A stretch of DNA of 10,408 nucleotides from positions 1 through 10,408 of the forward strand of contig DMPJ01000521.1 of assembly GCA_003456035.1 (NCBI GenBank), written 5' to 3'. Below, one piece after another: positions 5,658 to 10,408 of the stretch. The DNA is from Planktothrix sp. UBA8402 (GTDB taxonomy: Bacteria > Cyanobacteriota > Cyanobacteriia > Cyanobacteriales > Microcoleaceae). Made by a program: the position numbers and the translations under genes. Numbering within the stretch: the first letter of the stretch is position 1; every line of letters begins with the position of its first letter. The notes under the pieces were generated by a model that had not been told where the DNA came from, did no database searches, and saw only the letters and a program-made list of their open reading frames with translations.

Positions 5658-7619
5658 ATGATTGTGAGGATTTTAAGAATTAATAAATTTAACAAAAACT
5701 GGCTTGATTTATCCGAGATATATGCTGTAATTATAGCCACAATTCTTGTGCTGTCTTTACTTTTAGGAATTTATTATTTAGGTTGGTTACAACCATTAGA
5801 ATTAGTCGCTTATGATCAAATGGTAAGATTACGTCCGGCTTTAGAAGCCGATCCCCGATTAGTGGTGATCGGAATTACTGATGAAGATATTCAAGCCTTT
5901 AACCGTTGGCCCCTTTCCGATGAAGTCATTGCACGATTATTAGAAAAACTATCTAAATATAAACCTAAAGTGATTGGTTTAGACCTATATCGTGATATTA
6001 GATTTGAACCCGGATATGATAAATTTCAGAAACAGCTTCAAATTTCTGATCATATTATTGTAATTAATAATTTAGGATATAGTGAAACAAAAGGAACTCC
6101 TGCACCGCCTAATGTTCCTGATGAACGAGTAGGTTTTAATGATTTACTCCTTGACCCCGATAATATTATTCGTCGGAATCTCATGTTTGCTAATACCGCA
6201 GATACTACTTTTTATTCATTTTCTTTAAGAATAGCACTCCACTATTTATTGGCTCAAGGAATTAAACCGAATAATAGTCCCGTTAATCCTAATTTTATTA
6301 ACTGGGGAAAGGCTGAATTTGTTCCGTTATCTCGGAATTCCGGCGGGTATCAAACCATTGATGATCAAGGCTATCAAATTTTATTAAATTACCGCTCCGC
6401 CAATAATATTGCCAAAACAATCAGCTTAACAAAATTTTTATATGGAACAATTCCTGAAAATTGGATCAAAGATAAAATTGTTTTGATTGGTATGGTAGCC
6501 ATCAGTACCAAAGATTTATTTCTTACTCCCTATAGTCCGACGGAAAAGAAAGCCTTTAAAATGCCAGGAGTTTTAGTCCATGCTCAAATGGTAAGTCAAA
6601 TTTTAGATGCGGTTTTAGGTCAGCGCAATTTATTTATTTTTTGGGAACAATGGGGAGAATTTTTATGGATTTGTAGTTGGGGTTTAATTGGAGCAACCTT
6701 AGCTTGGTCAAGTCGAAATCCTTTGATTATTACCCTTGGAAATCCATTTTTAGTCGGTGTTTTATTTGGATTAAGTTTTTTCCTATTTTTACATAACCGT
6801 TGGGTTCCAACCACAACTCCTGGTTTAGCCCTTCTATTTACCAGTGGTACTGTTACTGGCCACCGTGCATTTCAAGCCCAACGTCAGCAACAAATTGTGA
6901 TGCGATTATTAGGACAAAATACCTCACCTGAAATTGCTAATGCTTTATGGAATAGTCGCGATCGTTTATTAGCAGATGGTAAATTACCCGGTCAAAAATT
7001 AATTGCTACTATTCTATTTAGTGATATTAAAAATTTTAGTACAATTTCTGAAGAAATGCCTCCAGAAATCTTAATGGAATGGTTAAATGAATATTTATCA
7101 GTTTTAACCCAATGTGTACAAACCCATCATGGGATTATTAATAAGTTTACCGGGGACGGAATTATGGCAGCATTTGGGGTTCCCCTCCCTCGTAGAACCC
7201 AAGAAGCTATTGCTAAAGATGCTTATAATGCGGTAGCCTGTGCCTTAGCTATTGAAGACAAATTAAAACAGTTAAATCAAGATTGGAAAAACCGCAACTT
7301 TCCTGAAATTTCTATGCGAATTGGCATTTTTACTGGCCCGATTGTCGCCGGAAGTTTGGGGGGAAAAGAACGGTTAGAATATGGTTTATTAGGAGATAGT
7401 GTTAATATTGCCTCCCGTTTAGAAAGTTGTGAAAAAGATCGACAACCGGGTATTTGTCGAATTTTAATTGCTTACCAAACTTTACAATATATTGCGGACA
7501 GTTTTGAAGTCGAATCTTGGGGACTAATACCACTGAAAGGAAGACACGAAATGGTTGATATTTACCTGGTTATCGGCTGGAAAAAAACACCAAATCAGGG
7601 AACAGGGAATAGGGAATAG
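5658..7619 (+). CDS. CHASE2-domain adenylate cyclase, membrane-bound
   Basis: A 653-residue class III nucleotide cyclase predicted to make cAMP from ATP in response to an external signal. It has one membrane segment (about 21-43), an extracytoplasmic CHASE2 sensor domain (about 45-310, with AYDQMVRLRP and VVIGITDEDI near its start), further membrane segments at about 332-396, then the catalytic domain (about 445-645). Metal-binding aspartates are Asp456 (FSDIKNFS) and Asp500 (NKFTGDG). Lys496 favours adenine, and Asn583 and Arg587 (VNIASR) are the transition-state pair. The second purine-contacting position, normally Asp or Thr before LLGD, is Gly576, which is unusual. The final residues (NQGTGNRE) and the stop codon are encoded by a heptamer repeat. 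The ATG at 5658 has no Shine-Dalgarno site but gives a normal domain layout. It is convergent with the RHH-Mop gene. Confidence 0.93.
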   Translation: MIVRILRINKFNKNWLDLSEIYAVIIATILVLSLLLGIYYLGWLQPLELVAYDQMVRLRPALEADPRLVVIGITDEDIQAFNRWPLSDEVIARLLEKLSKYKPKVIGLDLYRDIRFEPGYDKFQKQLQISDHIIVINNLGYSETKGTPAPPNVPDERVGFNDLLLDPDNIIRRNLMFANTADTTFYSFSLRIALHYLLAQGIKPNNSPVNPNFINWGKAEFVPLSRNSGGYQTIDDQGYQILLNYRSANNIAKTISLTKFLYGTIPENWIKDKIVLIGMVAISTKDLFLTPYSPTEKKAFKMPGVLVHAQMVSQILDAVLGQRNLFIFWEQWGEFLWICSWGLIGATLAWSSRNPLIITLGNPFLVGVLFGLSFFLFLHNRWVPTTTPGLALLFTSGTVTGHRAFQAQRQQQIVMRLLGQNTSPEIANALWNSRDRLLADGKLPGQKLIATILFSDIKNFSTISEEMPPEILMEWLNEYLSVLTQCVQTHHGIINKFTGDGIMAAFGVPLPRRTQEAIAKDAYNAVACALAIEDKLKQLNQDWKNRNFPEISMRIGIFTGPIVAGSLGGKERLEYGLLGDSVNIASRLESCEKDRQPGICRILIAYQTLQYIADSFEVESWGLIPLKGRHEMVDIYLVIGWKKTPNQGTGNRE

Positions 7620-7629
7620 GGAATAGGGA
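7597..7629 (+). repeat. Heptamer STRR array (AGGGAAT type)
   Basis: Four tandem units, AGGGAAC then AGGGAAT three times, plus AGGGA. The array begins inside the cyclase coding sequence and contains its stop codon (7617-7619). It gives five GGG runs with four-base loops on the plus (sense) strand. Bases 7599-7615 are repeated in inverted form at 46-62. Confidence 0.9.
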
Positions 7630-7637
7630 TATCCCTA
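7624..7637. other. 14-bp perfect palindrome TAGGGATATCCCTA
   Basis: It lies in the 26-base gap between the convergent cyclase and RHH-Mop genes and overlaps the end of the heptamer array. Without a loop or T-run it is a poor terminator; it may be a short two-way pairing element or coincidence arising from the repeat. Confidence 0.4.
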
Positions 7638-7645
7638 ACGGAATA

Positions 7646-8119
7646 TCAACCCGCCGCAATCATTACACTACTGGATTTAATCACCGCGAAGACTTCTTTG
7701 CCTTTTTTTAACCCCAGTTTGTCCGCCGATGTCCGAGTCACAATCGACACCAACTCTACCGACGGTGCGATCTCTAGGGTGACTTCCGCATTCACTGTCC
7801 CCTTAACAATTCGTTTAACTTTGGCTCTCAAAATGTTGCGGGCACTGATTTGTACCCCCTGTGACGTTGCTGTATTGATTGATTCGTTAGTGAAGTTCAC
7901 CGAAGATATCGCTTCTTCCCCTTCCCCCTCCAAATCCTCGGAAAATTCTATCGAGTTGACATCAAGCTCGGCAGAGGGGGACGATGGCCCCATCTGTCGA
8001 ATCATTTCTCGCAAGATTTCGGTTTTAGTGCGCTGGGTCTGCTGACAAATCTGTTCCAGAATCCGCCTTTCCTCATCGGAAGATTGGAACGTAATCCAGC
8101 CTTGATCTTTTCTTGGCAT
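7646..8119 (-). CDS. RHH-like plus Mop (molybdate-binding) domain protein, putative regulator
   Basis: A 157-residue protein. The C-terminal domain (about 91-157) is a clear Mop/TOBE-type molybdate-binding fold: SARNILRAKVKRIVKG, VNAEVTLEI, then SADKLGLKKGKEVFAVIKSS. The N-terminal 45 residues (WITFQSS strand, DEERRILEQICQQT helix, TKTEILREMIRQM helix) have the strand-helix-helix pattern of ribbon-helix-helix DNA-binding proteins. An acidic linker (about 50-90) joins them. The ATG at 8119 is preferred over the in-frame TTG at 8131, which falls inside the operator-like palindrome. The gene is divergent from modA across 124 bases containing inverted and direct repeats. The inference is a molybdate- or tungstate-responsive repressor of modA-modBC and of itself. 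ModE proteins use a winged helix plus two Mop domains, so this would be a different architecture. A storage-type molbindin with an unrelated N-terminus is the alternative. Confidence 0.85.
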   Translation of the reverse strand: MPRKDQGWITFQSSDEERRILEQICQQTQRTKTEILREMIRQMGPSSPSAELDVNSIEFSEDLEGEGEEAISSVNFTNESINTATSQGVQISARNILRAKVKRIVKGTVNAEVTLEIAPSVELVSIVTRTSADKLGLKKGKEVFAVIKSSSVMIAAG

Positions 8120-8124
8120 TTTAG

Positions 8125-8154
8125 ATACCAAATATGTTGGTATGAAGTTGGTAT
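8125..8154. promoter_or_regulatory. Operator-like repeats between the RHH-Mop gene and modA
   Basis: ATACCAA-ATATG-TTGGTAT (8125-8143) is a perfect 7-bp inverted repeat. GTTGGTAT at 8136-8143 recurs at 8147-8154, eleven bases (one helical turn) away. A further inverted half-site TACCAAC lies at 8214-8220. The palindrome ends six bases before the RHH-Mop ATG on the other strand. TGGTATTAT (8149-8157) also reads as an extended -10 for modA, so binding here would block both genes. Assignment to the RHH-Mop protein is an inference from position and repeat layout. Confidence 0.6.
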
Positions 8155-8173
8155 TATTGCTCGTTGACTACCA

Positions 8174-8207
8174 TTCTAGCGGTAAATCAATCATCTACTC
8201 GCTAGAA
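8174..8207 (+). other. 8-bp inverted repeat in the modA leader
   Basis: TTCTAGCG (8174-8181) and CGCTAGAA (8200-8207) pair perfectly across an 18-base interval, 37 bases before the modA ATG. It could be an RNA stem or a second protein site. Confidence 0.45.
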
Positions 8208-8243
8208 GCTAACTACCAACCCGACTTTCTCAACTCAAGTCTT

Positions 8244-9041
8244 ATGAAACGAAAACGCATTCTCGCCTTTCTAGGTGGATTCCTAGCAACGCTGCTACTG
8301 GCGATCAGCTTTAAAGCGGTCATACCTACCCCAGCCAATGCCCAATCTACCACCCTGCTAATTGGAGCCGCAGCCAGTTTGCAAGATGCCATCAAAGAAG
8401 TCGATCCCCTGTTTAAATCTGCCCATCCAGGGATTAAAGTCAACTACAACTTTGCAGCATCGGGGCCACTTCAACAACAAATTCAGCAAGGCGCACCCAT
8501 TGATCTATTTATTGCGGCTGCAACTAAACAAATGGATGCTTTACAGGCGAAAAATCTGATTCTGGCCGATACTCGCCGCAACATACTCACTAATAGCCTG
8601 GTTTTAGTCGTGCCGAATAACTCCAGCCTGGGACTAACAAGCTTCAAGCAATTAACCAATTCCAACGTCAAAAAAATTTCAGTGGGAGAGCCGCGTAGCG
8701 TCCCGGCGGGACAATACGCTGAAGAAGTGTTTAAAAATCTAGGCATTCTGGATCAACTCAAACCCAAATTTGTCTATGGAAACACAGTTCGCAACGTTTT
8801 AGGAACTGTCGAGAGTGGTAACGCTGATGCCGGAGTTATCTATGCTACCGACGCCAAAATTTCAAACAAAGTCAAACAAGCCGCAACGGCCCCCAATAAT
8901 TTGCACTCTCCGATTGTTTATCCCATAGCCGTGATTACAGCCAGTAAAAATCAGCCCTCTGCCCGTACCTACGCCCAATTTCTCACGGGTCAGAAAGCGC
9001 AAGCTATTTTCAAGAAATACGGTTTTGGCATTGCTAAATAG
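8244..9041 (+). CDS. modA: Molybdate ABC transporter substrate-binding protein ModA
   Basis: A 265-residue periplasmic protein that captures molybdate (and probably tungstate) for the ModBC transporter. Residues 1-33 form a typical Sec signal peptide: MKRKR, a hydrophobic core, then ANA before Gln34. Ligand-region motifs are GAAASLQDAI (41-50, Ser45), NFAASGPLQQQIQQGAPIDL (69-88, Ser73), VPAGQYAEEVF (153-163) and NVLGTVESGNADAGVIYATDA (183-203). An ATG 34 codons upstream (8142) is in frame but lies in the operator-like palindrome and would bury the signal peptide, so 8244 is the better start. No Shine-Dalgarno site is clear. It is followed by a repeat array and, 171 bases on, by modBC. Confidence 0.95.
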   Translation: MKRKRILAFLGGFLATLLLAISFKAVIPTPANAQSTTLLIGAAASLQDAIKEVDPLFKSAHPGIKVNYNFAASGPLQQQIQQGAPIDLFIAAATKQMDALQAKNLILADTRRNILTNSLVLVVPNNSSLGLTSFKQLTNSNVKKISVGEPRSVPAGQYAEEVFKNLGILDQLKPKFVYGNTVRNVLGTVESGNADAGVIYATDAKISNKVKQAATAPNNLHSPIVYPIAVITASKNQPSARTYAQFLTGQKAQAIFKKYGFGIAK

Positions 9042-9049
9042 CCATCATA

Positions 9050-9087
9050 GGTAATGGGTAATGGGTAATGGGTAATGGGTAATGGGT
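9050..9087 (+). repeat. Heptamer STRR array, GGTAATG type, left arm
   Basis: Five tandem GGTAATG units and a partial sixth, beginning eight bases past the modA stop. It gives five GGG runs with four-base loops on the plus strand. Confidence 0.92.
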
Positions 9088-9117
9088 TCTATATTCATTG
9101 CTATAGCTGAATACACC

Positions 9118-9137
9118 TTTAATTGCCAGCAATTAAA
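9118..9137. promoter_or_regulatory. 9-bp inverted repeat with a two-base centre
   Basis: TTTAATTGC and GCAATTAAA surround CA. It sits in the modA-modBC spacer between the two arms of the heptamer repeat and is followed by the T-rich CTCTTTTCTT. It could be a weak A/T-rich terminator or a binding site for a dimeric regulator. Confidence 0.45.
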
Positions 9138-9150
9138 CTCTTTTCTTAAA

Positions 9151-9174
9151 CCCATTACCTATTACCCATTACCC
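9151..9174 (-). repeat. Heptamer STRR array, inverted right arm
   Basis: CCCATTA, CCTATTA, CCCATTA, CCC: the reverse complement of the array at 9050-9087 with one changed base. The two arms can pair over about 24 bp with one mismatch, enclosing roughly 65 bases in the modA-modBC spacer. Confidence 0.9.
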
Positions 9175-9212
9175 AATTTGATATCTGATAATGCGGATAC
9201 TTGATAACTAAT

Positions 9213-10408
9213 ATGACTACCGATCTCTCCCCGTTATGGATTTCGCTGAAAACCGCAGGACTGGCAACCCTTTTCACATTTTTTACAGGAATTGCCGCCG
9301 CCCACTGGATGTTAAATTATCGGGGACGATGGAAGTCCGTGATTGAGGGTATTTTTGTCTCACCGTTGATTTTGCCACCAACGGTTGTGGGCTTTTTGCT
9401 GCTGCTATTATTTGGCAAAAATGGCCCCTTGGGTCAATTAACGGCTTTATTTGATTTTACGGTGATTTTTACCTGGTATGCAGCCGTGATCGCGGCGACA
9501 GTCGTGGCTTTTCCCTTAATGTACAAAACTGCATTAGGAGCATTTGAACAAGTTGATCGCAGTTTGTTACAAGTTGCTGAAACTCTGGGCGCGTCGAAGG
9601 GGCGGATTTTCTGGCAGGTATTGCTCCCCCTATCGGCCCCAGGGATTTTGGCCGGAACAATGTTGGCCTTTGCACGAGCTTTAGGCGAATTCGGTGCAAC
9701 TCTAATGTTAGCGGGGAATATTCCCGGTCGAACTCAAACAATCCCGATGGCAATTTACTTTGCAGTGGAAGCGGGAGCAATGAATGAGGCTTGGCTGTGG
9801 GTGAGTGTGATTATGACGATCTCATTATCGGGCATTATTGCGGTCAATCTCTGGCAGAAGCAATATGAGCGCAAAATTCGAGGTAAGCAGTTTGGGGGGG
9901 TGGAAGCCAATGAACCTGTGCATGGCAGCGATAGAAATGACTATACCCAGATATTACCCCTCGCCAAACCTCACTTATCCCACCTTGGGCAAGGACTACT
10001 GGTTAATATTGAAAAACAACTTGCCAACTTTACCCTGAGCACGGCTTTTACCTCTGAGCAAGAAACATTAGGGATAATGGGGGGATCTGGGTCTGGTAAG
10101 AGTATGACGCTGCGTTGTATCGCTGGAGTTGAAACGCCGACCCAAGGGCGAATTGTCCTGAATGGTCAAACTTTATTTGATTCCGAAAAGCAGATTAATA
10201 TTCCCAGTCATCAGCGAAAAGTGAGTTTAGTGTTTCAAAACTATGCACTCTTTCCCCTGATGACTGTTTCCCAAAATATTGCTTTTGGCTTGCAGCATTT
10301 ACCGAAGGAAACGCGATCGCAACGGGTAAAACAACAGTTGGGAAGATTACAATTACAGGGATTGGGCGATCGAAGACCCCATCAACTTTCGGGCGGACAA
10401 CAGCAGCG
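9213..10408 (+). CDS. modBC: Fused molybdate permease-ATPase ModBC, 3' end outside the window
   Basis: One open frame of 398 codons that runs off the window. Residues 1-215 are a ModB permease with several membrane segments and the EAA loop VAETLGASKGRIFWQVLLP (121-139), which contacts the ATPase. A polar linker (about 216-258) leads to a ModC ABC ATPase. This part shows the Walker A motif GGSGSGKS (290-297), the Q-loop VFQNYALFP (340-348) and the signature LSGGQQQ (392-398). The Walker B and H-loop lie beyond the edge. A single-chain ModBC is known in cyanobacteria, for example Anabaena variabilis. The frame is intact across the junction, so this is not two genes. The ATG at 9213 starts just before the first membrane segment; an in-frame TAA at 9189-9191 rules out much extension. 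There is no Shine-Dalgarno site. It works with ModA to import molybdate. Confidence 0.95.
   Translation, partial: MTTDLSPLWISLKTAGLATLFTFFTGIAAAHWMLNYRGRWKSVIEGIFVSPLILPPTVVGFLLLLLFGKNGPLGQLTALFDFTVIFTWYAAVIAATVVAFPLMYKTALGAFEQVDRSLLQVAETLGASKGRIFWQVLLPLSAPGILAGTMLAFARALGEFGATLMLAGNIPGRTQTIPMAIYFAVEAGAMNEAWLWVSVIMTISLSGIIAVNLWQKQYERKIRGKQFGGVEANEPVHGSDRNDYTQILPLAKPHLSHLGQGLLVNIEKQLANFTLSTAFTSEQETLGIMGGSGSGKSMTLRCIAGVETPTQGRIVLNGQTLFDSEKQINIPSHQRKVSLVFQNYALFPLMTVSQNIAFGLQHLPKETRSQRVKQQLGRLQLQGLGDRRPHQLSGGQQQ
10313..10320. repeat. HIP1 octamer
   Basis: Exact GCGATCGC inside the ATPase part of modBC. Confidence 0.9.

Noticed and set aside
8142..8243. Upstream in-frame ATG for modA
   Set aside because: It lies in the operator-like palindrome and would put 34 polar residues in front of a textbook signal peptide starting at 8244.
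8213..8746. Minus-strand and alternative-frame ORFs across modA
   Set aside because: No protein-like motifs; they are shadows of the ModA frame.
9050..9174. CRISPR array
   Set aside because: Seven-base head-to-tail units without spacers are STRR-type repeats, not CRISPR repeats.
9880..9990. Frameshift or gene boundary between modB and modC
   Set aside because: Reading codon by codon from 9213 shows one open frame through a polar linker; fused ModBC is known in cyanobacteria.
9469..10038. Apparent ORFs on both strands inside modBC
   Set aside because: They overlap the continuous ModBC frame, which has clear EAA, Walker A and signature motifs.
1..10408. Defence system, prophage, transposase or biosynthetic cluster
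   Set aside because: All long frames are accounted for by recognisable housekeeping, signalling or transport genes.

Overview
The window looks like ordinary chromosome of a cyanobacterium, most likely a filamentous Oscillatoriales type such as a Planktothrix- or Arthrospira-like strain; the genus is an inference. Signs of this are three exact HIP1 octamers (GCGATCGC), arrays of 7-base short tandem repeats (STRR-type), a cyanobacterial-style CHASE2 adenylate cyclase, and a fused ModB-ModC molybdate permease, an arrangement known from cyanobacteria such as Anabaena variabilis.

Left third (1-3917), all on the minus strand. In transcription order: murC, murB, a YbaB/EbfC-type nucleoid protein, then, after a 294-base gap, a low-molecular-weight protein tyrosine phosphatase. 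MurB and MurC catalyse successive steps of cytoplasmic peptidoglycan precursor synthesis. The gap holds a clear minus-strand intrinsic terminator and possibly a small structured RNA with a 24-codon ORF. The window begins in a G/C-rich degenerate repeat just past the phosphatase stop.

Middle (3918-7619), plus strand. A 364-base divergent region separates murC from thrC (threonine synthase). It contains a 28-codon ORF with a strong Shine-Dalgarno sequence ahead of thrC. A 61-base inverted-repeat element supplies the thrC stop codon. It is followed by a membrane-anchored CHASE2 adenylate cyclase whose last codons and stop lie in a heptamer repeat.

Right third (7646-10408), molybdate uptake. A minus-strand gene encodes an N-terminal ribbon-helix-helix-like segment joined to a C-terminal Mop (molybdate-binding) domain. 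It is divergent from modA (periplasmic binding protein), which is followed by modBC (permease-ATPase fusion, cut by the window end). The 124-base divergent region carries a perfect inverted repeat plus further half-sites, so the RHH-Mop protein is a plausible molybdate-sensing, ModE-like but non-ModE regulator. This is the most interesting element of the window.

A second pattern is that three heptamer or G-run arrays lie at or within about a dozen bases of a stop codon, each with the G-rich strand on the sense strand of the preceding gene. No phage, transposase, CRISPR, tRNA or rRNA was seen.
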